Source: Plumapathes pennacea (taxonomy: Eukaryota > Cnidaria > Anthozoa > Antipatharia > Myriopathidae). Taken from it: a stretch of DNA of 64,000 nucleotides. Location: positions 7,276,001 through 7,340,000 of the forward strand of contig OZ038472.1 of the NCBI GenBank assembly GCA_964036295.1. Direction: 5' to 3'. A program made the translations under genes and the position numbers. The notes below the pieces were generated by a model that saw nothing but the letters and a program-made list of their open reading frames with translations, was not told the DNA's origin and searched no databases. Shown piece by piece: positions 1-49,542 of the stretch; positions within the stretch are counted from its first letter, which is position 1; each line of letters opens with the position of its first letter.

Positions 1-105
1 TTACCCCCACTGGACAGCGTCATTTCACGTAATTTACTACATTAATACTTTAGAGTAGTTGGAAAGAAAGGGCCGTAAGCTTTTTATCTATGGTTCTGTT
101 TTCAG

Positions 106-23033
<22,928 letters not shown>

Positions 23034-25465
23034 ACTCTTGCATCAGAAATCAGGTGACTATTCAGTACTCAATATTTATTTATAGCTTCAGGTTGCCTCG
23101 AGTCCAGATTTCGTTCTAACTTTGATCGAGGAAAACACTTTAAAAACTTTGTCTATAGAGCATTCTGATTGGTTATAACTTACTTTGACCAGCTTCGATT
23201 AGCCTTGGTATAAATGAATAATATGTAGCGAGCTATTTTCCTCTATAAACGTTTAGTTCAGTTCAGGAAATCTGGCAGGCCTATAACGTGCGACAGGCGA
23301 TGCAGTTTTAGTTTCCGTCTGTCGCTTACAGCTTCTTTCGACGCGATGAAAAGTTGAATGATTTTCAATAATGTCGTAGGGTCGCCTATCACAGACGGTG
23401 TTGAGTAGGCAAATTACTGTCCGACGACAACGAACCAGCACAGTCACATGGTGCAAACGAGGACCAGCAGACCTGGCGTGATAACGTCACTGAAGCACAC
23501 GAGACGGTCACGTGATACCAGAGACAATATTACACACGATGCATTACTCAAACCAGTGCAAAATGGTCACATCATGCAGGACTGTAGAGCTCGTGCGACA
23601 CATTGATGCAAATTGGAAGTCGATCACGTGGTATGTACCAGGGACTAGGGACTCTATAATAAACTAGGGAGCTTGAGGTTTGTCGCTGTAAATTTGAGTA
23701 ATGCAGGCAAAAAGTCTGTACCAGAGAAAGAAGCACCATTTCTGTGATTTATGTCGATTTTCTAGTTTGAAGATGATCATGTACAGTATGAGTAACACCG
23801 GGAACGTTCGAGAAGCGTAAGAGATGTGAGGGTTTTTAGTCGCTTTTCAAGTTCAAAAGGTGCGAAAATACGTGTGTTAATATTGTAAAGTAAGAGTTTA
23901 ATAAGGGTATTTGTACTTTAGTTTCTTGAGGAGTTTTGCGAATTCTCTTTCGGCGTTACAGGGAAAAATGCGACTCCCAGAGTATAAAATGCACTTATAG
24001 TACAATGGGCGCTATTGTTTCAGTTTCAACGGGAATTAGCTCAAGCCAATATTGATAACGCGGCACTTTTACTTCACGGAACTGTCGTAAATAATGACCG
24101 CTCTTGTATCTGTGGTTCCATTGTTTGTTTTGTATTAATTCCTCGAAAATTGTAATTGGTAAAAAGTTTAGTTTTCTCCACAGGTAGGCCAATGAGATAG
24201 TTTGACACTTTTTCAAAAAGAAAAAAACACTGAACTCATCTTGTTTCTTGTGTTATTTTATCCCTCGTGTGTTCTTTTTGGGTGGATCTGAGCAGTATTC
24301 TACCCCAGTGGGGTAGGGGAGTGGTCACTTAGGTATTGACGAGGAGGTGTGAAACCTTTTTATGAGTTTGAACTTACCGATTTGGGGCCGTTTTTTGGGG
24401 AGGCAGATTTCTTAAAGTACGATTGGGGTGTATGCTGCAATTGAACATTCGATACCACCAACAGCTCGTTCCAAATGAAATTAGAAAAGAAATAAGAGGA
24501 CAACTTCATAGATCAGATATCAACTTTTTGTCTCACGTGTGCTTATTATATATTTACTTGTACACCTCTTCATCACAGTGCTGTTTAGCTTGATTGGTTC
24601 CTTTTCATATCGACATCAATCTAGTAATTTTATATGCAAAATAATCAGTGACTGCATGTATCAACCCCTGCCCCATCCTGAAAATGTTAAGTTACTAAGT
24701 TTGGTACGAGTCATTGTACATTCAAAATTTACCACTCTCAGCACCACGTAAATAGTACGAAGAGGACTGCGGGCAAGCAGTAACCCTTTTCCCTCTCATG
24801 AATTACCTACAGTAGCAAGCTCAAAGAAAATAAGGGACTGCTCTAAGAATATCGAGGCCAAAATTGTTGGGTCGATTACAAATTTACCCTCGGGCTGTTC
24901 TTTTTCTATTCGATACCGCGCTTCGAGCGGCTGGGTTTTTAAAAATCGGAATGATAGCGTGCCGACAGCAGGTGGGCTAACTAGAGGGTGGGACGAGCGT
25001 GTGGGAGCGTGTCCGATGGTGGCAACAGCAGGTTAAAAGTGGGGCGAAAAGCCACAAGAATAATTGGTGACTCGCTTCAGTGGGTCTGCCAAGCGCTTGC
25101 TTGGGCTGTATTAACACCGAGCACACAGCATCCTCCCCTGGTTTATAATGAGCAGCTGAGCTGTTCACGTTTGCCTGCACAAGGACTCATAACATTGAAT
25201 AAATAGGGAGCTTAACTGACAAATATGTGAGAGAAACAGATATGAGCAACTATGAGCCCCTTACAGGTTGAACAAACCAAAATTGTGCTCCGCTTGCGTG
25301 TATTGGTACTTTGCACAAAACGTCCCCAATGACATTTGACCGTAAAACACGCAATATGGTATGTCACATAATTATATGATACAATGCAACACTTGTAATC
25401 CTTTCTAGACCGAGCGTGGCGGCGGCGAACGAAAAAAAGCTGGGCAATACCCATTACAGTTTTTC
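23034..25465. other. Intergenic region between the ROCO gene and PINK1
   Basis: The 3' ends of two convergent genes face each other here. I see no coding exon or RNA gene. The only candidate signal is AATAAA at 23658-23663. Confidence 0.6.
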
Positions 25466-28400
25466 TTATAAAGGCTCCTGCAAAAGATCTAGTGTCTCCA
25501 TCACATCATCAACGGTAGCTCGTGAGACAAACATAGACAATAGCTGTCAAAAAGAAGGAAGAATGCAGTTACAAGAGTGCTCTAAATCAACAAGGACCGT
25601 AAAGGCTAGACAGGCCAAGTTCCTGAAGCTCAGATACAAAGTGGAAAATAAAAGCGGCAGAGACAGTGAAAGCAAGAGCATTGATCAGGATAACGACGAC
25701 AAATGACTGTAAACTGTTTACCTGGTGTTCAACCATCGCTGAGTTCTCCGGACTGACTGGGTTAACTCGCAGACACAACCCAATCAACCACCTGCGAGAA
25801 ATCAGGGCATAGTTATTACTCAATACACATAGCGATTATTTTGTAAGTTCTTCACCTTAGCCAACTGTCGGAAATCGTGAACAGGTTGCAGTAGTCAGTA
25901 AGTGGTCAGAAAGGTGGTCAGTGTGTAGTCGGTACGTGGCTGGTAGCGTGGTCGGTGTATGTATCCGTTATGTATCCGGTAACATGGTCGGTAAGTAGTT
26001 GATGTATGATGGGCAACATCGTCAGTAACGTGGTCAGTACTGTATGTAGTCAATATGTGGTCGGTAGGTAGCATGGTCAATAATGTGGTCGGTATTTAAT
26101 AGGTCCTGTATGTACTTGATATGGTTGGTAGCATGGTCAGTAAAGTGGATGGTATGTATGTACTGTAGTCAGTATTTGGTTCAGTGGCATGGTTAATAAT
26201 ATTAGAGGTGGTCAGAGTGTGTGATTGGTCGGGATATGGTCCCGCGGGAATGACACTTGCTCTTACTTAGAAACTTCACACACGTCCGGGCGAAACGTTG
26301 GGGTCTCAAGCCAGCGGTCTGGCGCCCAAAGAATGGTATGCATCATTGCGGCAGCCTGGTCAGCGGTAATCCGTTCACAGGGATCCCGCCTCAGCAACAG
26401 AGAAACTACTTTCCGCACCTGAGGTGACGCCCTGTTAACAGACAAAAAAAAAATGTCTCACTTCAGAAGCACCTGAGGAGCAGAAAACGGCACAACACAA
26501 GAAGATCTAGTCCGGGCGTTAGCGTTTCATGCAACCGGGTCCAGATTAGGAAGCATGAGAGAAGAAAGAAATAACAAAACAAAAACAAGTATTTTGAAGA
26601 AAAACGTCAGAGGGAACTAGAAATAATGGAAACAAAATCAAGAGAACATGGGAGGGGAAGAGAAGCCAAAACAAGAAAACTTGTACCTTCTCAAAACAGG
26701 CAACTGGTCTTCACTGTATGACGAACTGTTCAATGTGTCAAATGGGTTGGTCTGACCAAACAATTCATACGCAATTGCACCGGCAGCCCAAGCTAGAAAC
26801 GAGAAGAGTTGAATCAACGCTAGTTCTTCAACACAAACTCAAATAAACTACAAACAACTGCATAAACTTACCATCTGATTTGCTGAAGTCAATGACGGCA
26901 TCCTCTGCTGCACAAGCAGTGGCAACCTGCAACATTATAATGTTGCATACCTTCTTGTCAGCAAATTGCACATTCAAGCAAGTATAAAGCAAGTTTCAAG
27001 TGACTATCGTAAAACCAAAACCAAACTGGCTGTAAGACAACACACTCAACTATTCAAAAGCCAGAAGTAATTTGCATTTGGTTTTATTTTGAAGAAGAAA
27101 CCAATCAGCAGTATGGTGTAATGTCTGATTGCCAGTTGCTTGCTTGCGCGATCAGGTTTTACTTTTGTTTCTGACTGGGCAAGGATGCTGCCATCAATCC
27201 AAAAGTGCAGCAAATGCAAAACCAAAAGAATAAATTTCTCATTTGGCTTTGTATACAGGTATACACACTGTACAGTACCTGTGTGTACACTGGTGCGTGT
27301 CATTATGTTCCTGTGTGTGAGCACATACGCTGTACATGTAAAATATGCCATGTACGCAGGTCTCATGTGCCTGCATGTGTGCATGTGCATGAGTGGCGCA
27401 CATGTGAAATTGTGTGTTAATGAATACCGTACTGTACATGAGTCAAAATGTCTTAATTAATAGGTGTACATAATTTCAGAACCACTGCATTGTACAGTAT
27501 ACTGTAGCCCCAAGAGATCACATTCCCTCTTGATAAGGTAGTTCTATAAATATGACACTATGTCAAGAGATGACACTTTTCTCAGTTAAATTACCTCTGG
27601 CGCCATCAGTCGGGGGTTTCCTCCTCTACAGGTCTCCTCAGTTAAGAAAGGCAGTTTCAGGCCCCACCTCTTGTCAGCCAAACAGCAGCCAAAGTCTGCG
27701 ATCAGGAGGCGGGGACACTGTTGGCAAGATTCATCCAGAAGTAGGTTGTCAGTCTTCAGGTCTCGATGTGCCACTGCATGACTGATGCAGTGAGAAATCC
27801 CCTCCAACAGCTGCATCAAGAGCAGATTGGCCACTCCCGGGTTCAAGGGGTCCGTGCTCAGATATTCCCTGACTGTTCTGCTTAGCCTGAAGTTCATAAT
27901 GACAAAATGAGAAACTCAAGACTTTAACAAAATAACATGAGACTATAAAGCTCCTCACTGGAACTGACTGCTGTTGTTTCAGCACTTTCAGTAATTTTGA
28001 GTAAGTTGTCAGTATTAATGTCAGTGGAAGTCCAGTGTACTGTAGAAAGGAAAAATCTTTTAATGTCAAAAAGCTTCAAGTCAGCATATTGCCAGACAAA
28101 GGCTTTTTGTCTCCTGAGGGTTTTTAATACAGCTTCTTCCAACCACAAAAATATAAAACATGATAATACAGTACAAGTGCAGTGATGCAGTGAATATTAA
28201 GCAGCACCAGCTCACCTGAGTAAAATATCAAAATCTCCTTACTGTCTACTTATATTCATAGTGAAAGATTCAAAAAAGAAAACTAAAGTTGGTCACACTG
28301 AATAGTTACACCAAGAATAAAAAAAACTTTATAGCAATACCTGTTGGTACAAACTGCATACAGTGTAGCACTGATAGTGAAATGCAAAATGTGTTCTTTG

Positions 28401-31400
28401 ATTGTTTCACTCTGATACCAACCTTGGCATCACCAAGAACAAGGTCCTGTTCCTCCCCAGGCCACCTCTTGAGTGCCGTGGAGGAAGGGCAGCAGGATAA
28501 GAGGTCTGGGCATCAGGAAGACACGGCATTTGGTCTGCAAAGCTATGCAGCATGGGAACAATATTGGGATGCGGTGGTAACCAGGAATGAGTTTGCAAGT
28601 CTACAGGAGATACAGTACATTAACAAGAGCATTAATGTCATCATACAGCCAGCAGATTGTTTAGTTATGTACACTGCACAGAGAACCATTTCTGAATGCC
28701 TTTTGCAGATGATGCACACCTTATTACACAAGTTTTTTGTGACCACATTAGTTTCACAATACTTTTATCATTTTTTGACTTCAAAGTTATATACCAATAT
28801 TAATATAACAATAATAAATAAAAAATACAATAATAAATATAACAATTAAAATATTTCTTTAATACTGTACTGGAGATAAAATTTTGCAATTCTGTTTTCA
28901 TGATATGCTAATTTAACACAATTTATTCACAGGAAAATTTCATGTAATCAACTAATTTTCAGGCAAAAATTCCATGTAATCAACTAGGTAATTTGCTACT
29001 TTTTCAAAGATCACCAATGTGTAAATTGGTGTGTCAGTGGTACTGTATTTTGCAAGAGAACCCTGCCATCTTCTCAGAACTGAACCACATAATAATAATA
29101 CAGGACAAGTGCACGCATTCATCTGTAGCTGACTACTGTAAAGGAGAAGTTTGGCTCATAAATGGATACTGTAGTTAGGCTCCTACCTATCACATATCAC
29201 ATACCTGGTGAGTAAGGCAATGATGTTTCATGGTGTGTTGACAGAACTGCATACTCTTTGGCAAACTCCTGTGTGATACAGTACAATATGTAAATTAGTG
29301 ATTGGAGCAATATTGTTCATCAACCACAGTTTGATTAAAATATTAAAGATACCATTATCAGGAGATGTACAGGTGTGGACAGTGATTTTGTAAAAATGAG
29401 GCCATATACAAGTGTAAATATGTACAAGTGAGCATGATGTACAGTACATGTAGTAATTTCCACATTCTCATCACTCCTGGATTATTATATAATTTATATA
29501 TCTCTTTGACTGAGCGTGAGGGCCGTACTGGGAGAATATCGGCCTGAGGTCTGTACAAAAAAGACTGAGGACCAATATTCTCCCAGTACGGTCCCCAGCA
29601 AACTCGGTCAATAAGAGATTTATTACACGACTTTGTGATCATGGAAACCTGCACCGATTGGCAAAATTTTATGCCGTGCATAAATCATAAACAAGAAATT
29701 TCAGAGTACAAATCTTGCAAGCTTAGGGCAGACAGACCCGGTCTACACTTTTCTTTTATTTATGTGAACAAAATGTCATAGAAAAGTACAGGAGAAACCA
29801 CCAACTTCAGTGGAGCCAAAGGAAACAAGTAAAACGAGTGGGATGAAGGACAAAAACTATAATTTGCGGATGCATCATAAGTAGAAAGATTGACCAGTCT
29901 TACCAGTCTACTTATTGTTTGTTTTCTACTGTTGAAGAAAACAAACAATGAAACGCCAATCCTTACCTGCCACTCAGCTCAATTACGCATCTTGGCAAAT
30001 TCATGAATTCAAAACAAAATGGCGGTAACCACCGCCACCATTTTGAAAGTAGTCCTGTAAGAGTTCCAGGAAGCTTTGTTGGAACGACAACCAATTAAAA
30101 TTTACATCTTTGGGAGATGAGAAATTGCAGAATTCAGGACTGAAAGACTACTGACTTACATGAAGATTGTTTCTGGCTCCGAAGAGAACTTATCTTTCCC
30201 TAACTTTGAAGAAGACAATGTTGAGTTTTGCGAGCAACTCTGTTCATTGCTATGTTTCAGCAAGTTACGAGAAACTTTCTGCATTAAATTCTCTATGCTA
30301 CTTTCCCCAGAACTCAACCAGTTATCCTCGTTACCATTCACAAGTCAATAAGAAGAATTCAAACTACAAAAGCTTTTTAGCTGCAGACTCGACGATTCAC
30401 CTTGGCTGCAAACGTCAAATGCTCATCAAATTTGACAACCGCACTAGTATGGTTTTCTTCGAATTTCATTTCCGTTTCCGTTATAAATGTGGGCATTTAA
30501 TATTCCTTATTACCCGAGGGTCTGCCATATTGATTATTTTTCCAGCTCAGAAAAAATATGCGTAATCTTACGTGATCATACCAGGTCTGATACAGCCGGT
30601 CTGATACTTAAGAAAATATCAGACTGGCAAAGGAGTGATCTGATTGGTGGATTTTCTGTATCAGCCCTCTCAGCTGTCTAGTCGTGTAATAAATATCAAT
30701 ATTTAGCACTGTTAGTAGTGATCAAGCACTGATCGCCAACATTTGTCATGTACATTATGCAACAGGAGTATTGTATCTTCTTTCACAATTACAATGAACC
30801 TGCATGTACACCTGTAGGCCAGACTCAACTGAAAAAATGTTGGACTGAGTGCAACAACACACCACGAGTACATGTAAAAATTACCTGATGGAGATTAGTG
30901 CTTTGTGAACTTGCATGGTAATTGAATAGCATTTTCACTGCAAACTAAAATTGAAACATTGTCTTCAGCACATTTTAAGTATAGATACTGTATGTCAACA
31001 AAGTTTGTGTCAATACCATTAATGATAGGAATACTGTACAACGTAGATACTTGTTACATGTTAGTAGTTAAAGTTCATCTACAATGCACTGAACATATTT
31101 GCTTCCTAATTACCTCTTTGTTGTCATGTGTGGCTGCATATACTGCAGCATTACAAGATGTCCGACCCAGGCGTTCCCCAAGCCGGTAGTCCTTCAGCTT
31201 CAGTCCACTGTGTGTGCATGGACTGCTTTGCCGGTTGACCTGTGCTTGAAACAGAATCCAGTTGGCACACAGTGTTGACTCAATAAACTGTTCCTCTCAC
31301 AATTGGCTGAATTGATCTCTTCATAGTGTAGTACAGTAGATGATTGTTCTAAATAATATTGTGAATTCAGTGCATGTACTGCTTTCCTGGCCATAATAAA

Positions 31401-33606
31401 ACAGAATTCAATCAAGGCATAATGTTTATTCAGTAAAGTTCGGAAATATGTGCATGTACCACAATCAGTTCTGTTGCTCTTCAGCCAATCCTGTGTCAAG
31501 GTAGCCTCTCTTTGCAAAACTAAAACACAGTAGAATACACTGCAGTCCTGTACTTATGACACACCTTTTGCTTGTTTGTGTTCAATCCCTCTTGAACCCA
31601 GCTTTGCAGCTGCTGGTATTTGACCCTTTCATGCTGAAATTCAGATGCTGGCTTCACGCTGATGTCTAATAAATTAAAAATAATTTGTTCAGAGAATGTA
31701 ACATTTTACTGTGTAATAGAATACAGTGCAACTTATACTTTTATTTTACACTATTACACGTAAAGTAACCACTGGTATTCAAGTCACTCCCAACTGTTTC
31801 AACCTGTACAGTACAAGGTTTTGAAGTCAAGAATTTCAACCACTACTTTTTGGCATGATTATAAAATAAGCCAAGGGGTCAATTACACTGTAGCTCAAAT
31901 TTGAAGCAATCATATACATGTACTGTGGTCCAGGCAGCACCTATTACGACAGTCTACCACAAACTGTAAGATAATGTATGTTACATCATTCATACTCTCA
32001 CAGGGCAAGGGTTACAATCTTTAACTGTGCATCTACTGAGGAGCAGTGTACATGCAAAGATCATCAGTTCTACTAAATACTGTTACACTTACTTGTGTAA
32101 ACAAATCCCAGAAATGCAAACATGGGTGCCCTTGGACCAAAGCCCTTGATCAAACGGAGAACTGAATGCCCTGCACAAGACCAACACAATACTTTTATTT
32201 TAATAACTCAGACAGCATTTTGCACTGCAGGTGCTTAAAAGTGCAAATATGAAGTTAGTTCACAACTTTACTGCATGTTTTGATGAGATGTTTTCTGTCA
32301 GTATCATTCCCCAATGTTACAGTATATAAAACTATTGTGTGCAAAAATATTTCATTTTATTACACGACTTCACATTTTCGAGTGCAAATACAGGCCAAAA
32401 TGAGTGCAAAGATGGGAGCGTATTGCACTCGTCAGGAACCAGATCAACTGGTTTATTAGCTTACGTGATCAATTTTCGCAAGCAAAGTTTACGAACACAT
32501 CATTACTTGTTCCATTTTGCGCGCAGCTAAAATGTTTGGCCCCGCTTCGTTCGTCGTATAATAAACACTTTATTACACGAAAAGTCGTGCAATACGGCTG
32601 TATTTTTACTCGTCAGTTTTATTTTTTCTCGCCTGAAGCAGGCTCGAAAAAATAAAACTGACTCGTAAAAATACTCCGCCGTATTGCACTCCTTCCCGTG
32701 TAATAACCTCTTTGTATGGCTGCCATGCACATACTCTATAATAATTCTATATAGTTCATAAAATGTAACTACAAAATACAACATACAGTAACTACAAAAT
32801 TATATACTGTAATGTTATGAATTAAAATAATACTTTAGGAAGTGTCTAATTGCTTGGATATTGGGAATACAAAACTTCATGGGGATGTTGAAGTTTTGAC
32901 TTGATCGGTACACTACTGTGTTTATCAATCCTTGCCTCTTATAAGGGACATTTGCAAGTTTGGCTGGCCCAGCATTCCACGGAGCAGGCCATGACAAAGA
33001 GAGGGCAGAGTTCCTTGCAGACTATTGGTGTGTGCAGCTGACACGGCCTGTAGCTGTTGTGCAGCATTGATCTGTTGTCCTACTGTCGCTCCAGATACGC
33101 CAGGTGAATGGGCCGCAACTCTAGATGACCCTGCTTTGAGGGGAAATTGTCAGAGCAAAACACACATTAGAGTAGTGAGTTTGAGAACGAAGAGACTAAC
33201 TGTAAATTGCAAACAAAGATACAAACTGTAGATTGTGGCTCATTTAGCACAATTTTATATCAGCAATATATACTATTGATAGACACGTTGCTTAGGCAAA
33301 ACAACTTCAAATTTCTCATTTCCATCAACGGCGGACCTTAACAAACGTGCTAGTTCTGTTGGATGTTTAACAAAAACTCTTCGGTGTTTTTCGGGATACA
33401 GAACTGAATTGGAAAACTAAACAGCTACATGGGCATGCACTTCTGATCAAAAGTTCTCTTTTTTTGCGACGTCATGATCATGATGTGCAATTTGCACATT
33501 ATGTGCTGCATGCAAGTCAAGTAAACCCTATTCACTCACCTTTTACTTCAACAAGTTGCTTGATCGAACGAAACAACGTCCGACCCAAGCGACTAAACAT
33601 CGACAT
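25466..33606 (-). CDS. PINK1: PINK1 mitochondrial serine/threonine kinase, complete gene
   Basis: Fourteen coding exons, 5' to 3': 33540-33606, 32936-33133, 32093-32170, 31565-31665, 31114-31239, 30885-30944, 29205-29268, 28423-28600, 27595-27886, 26872-26926, 26687-26792, 26267-26431, 25722-25791, 25466-25543. Phases match at every junction; the total is 545 residues (human PINK1 has 581). An arginine-rich presequence (MSMFSRLGRTLFRSIKQLVE) is followed by a hydrophobic stretch (PMFAFLGFVY, about 105). Kinase motifs: YRLGERLGRTSCNAAVY loop, FAVKMLFN (Lys about 194), AHRDLKTDN (Asp about 333), IADFGCC (Asp about 355) and LMAPE; then the PINK1 C-terminal extension. In the family, PINK1 accumulates on damaged mitochondria and phosphorylates ubiquitin and Parkin. 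All catalytic residues are present. It shares a short promoter with PRPF4. Exon 2 ends at a GC donor, the least certain junction. Confidence 0.9.
25870..26220. repeat. Degenerate minisatellite in a PINK1 intron
   Basis: An irregular array of a unit like gtggtcggtaagtagtcagt, repeated many times with variation, lies between the coding exons at 25722-25791 and 26267-26431. The open frames are repeat artefacts. Confidence 0.7.
29501..29618. repeat. Foldback palindrome F2
   Basis: The arm tctctttgactgag...gccgtactgggagaatat is mirrored by atattctcccagtacggtcc...ctcggtcaataagaga, with a short AT-rich centre. It lies in a PINK1 intron. Same layout as F1 and F3-F5, but different sequence. Confidence 0.75.
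32570..32706. repeat. Foldback palindrome F3
   Basis: The arms ttattacacg...gtgcaatacggc and gccgtattgcac...cgtgtaataa, with inner arms cagttttattttttc / gaaaaaataaaactg, surround a centre cctgaagcagg. It lies in the PINK1 intron between exons 2 and 3. A partial relative lies just left at about 32358-32440. Confidence 0.8.
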
Positions 33607-33767
33607 TGCACCAGCGTCGCAAAGTCAATTCATCATTTCTGACGACTTTCTAAAAGTGGGCCCGCCATGTTTTTGTAGACACAGCGGGTTTGAAAACGAG
33701 GCGATGCGTGGCTACCAAGTCCAAGGCCTGGTTTCCAGGCGGCATGTGTTCAATTTTCGTTTGAGTC
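33607..33767. promoter_or_regulatory. Bidirectional PINK1/PRPF4 promoter and 5' leaders
   Basis: Only 161 bp separate the PINK1 start codon (minus, 33606) from the PRPF4 start codon (plus, 33768). Both 5' leaders and the core promoter must lie here, or each leader overlaps the other gene. I see no TATA box in either direction. On the PINK1 side a short upstream ORF (ATGGCGGGCCCACTTTTAG..., 12 codons with stop) precedes the start. Confidence 0.7.
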
Positions 33768-48648
<14,881 letters not shown>

Positions 48649-49465
48649 TCGAACAACCAAGTGGCCTGGGAACGGTTATACAGGTAGTGTGCACCAGATG
48701 TGACACGTGACAGAAAGCAGGAATGAGAACGTGATCACCAGCTTAAAGTCCCGGATGTTGTAAAAAAACAAACTGCTCTGCGTGGACCCGAGTGCTTATG
48801 TCGATCAAGAGTTATCCGTCTTTCCTATAGAATGTTCTTTTGTGTTTCTTTAGCGATCTCTGAAAGGATGTGCAGTGAACAAAAACGAACTGCCGAAAAT
48901 TTGTAAGAAACTCTTGTAGTGTAGATTGCCACTGGATCACTTCAGTACCAGAACTTCCTCCGGTCATCCTCGTTATCGTATTGTAGGATCGAGAAATAAA
49001 ATACATCCGAACTCGAGGAAGCGATGTTTCTAATGATTTTGGTATTTTAATTGTGTTTGGTCTATCCGTTTTTACTTGAATGAATTGGTAATAGATATGT
49101 TCATTCTTCAATCGCTCGGTTGTTGTGGATGAGGAAAAAACGAATTTTCCATGGCCACTGCTGTGATGTGAGCCGTCAAGATTCTTACGTCACCACGATT
49201 GTCTTTTCTCAGGTGCGATCGTTTTTCTCGTACAAAAAGCACAAGCGATAGATGGTGCTAGTTTCTTTTATTTCGTTGTTTTGTTTTTGGCGATTTTATG
49301 GCGACAAATAGATGGAGAATGAGCGGGGAATATTTACCGCTCGCCGCTTTTGAGTCGGTGGGTCGGTCAGGCAATCACTATCAGTGACAAACAAAATAGC
49401 TTGCTAGCCGCAGAGATGTTTCGTTGTGAGATGAGCAAGGACTGGTTTTCACAAGCGCAAGCATA

Positions 49466-49542
49466 CAGTCAAATCTGTATTAAGCGGACACCCCTTAGGG
49501 AATTGTGAAGTGTCCGCTTAATACAGGTACAGGTCAATACAG
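49466..49542. mobile_element. Short TA-flanked MITE, pogo-like ends
   Basis: A 77-bp palindromic element with CAGTCAAATCTGTATTAAGC at one end and its imperfect complement at the other, flanked by TA on both sides. CAGT termini and a TA target are typical of Tc1/mariner-pogo MITEs. Confidence 0.6.

Noticed and set aside
25416..25706. Plus-strand frame of 96 codons rich in Lys and Ser
   Set aside because: It is the antisense shadow of the last two PINK1 exons, which fit the kinase C-terminus and splice phases.
28289..28849. Plus-strand frame of 186 codons
   Set aside because: It is antisense to PINK1 exon 28423-28600 and runs into AT-rich intron.
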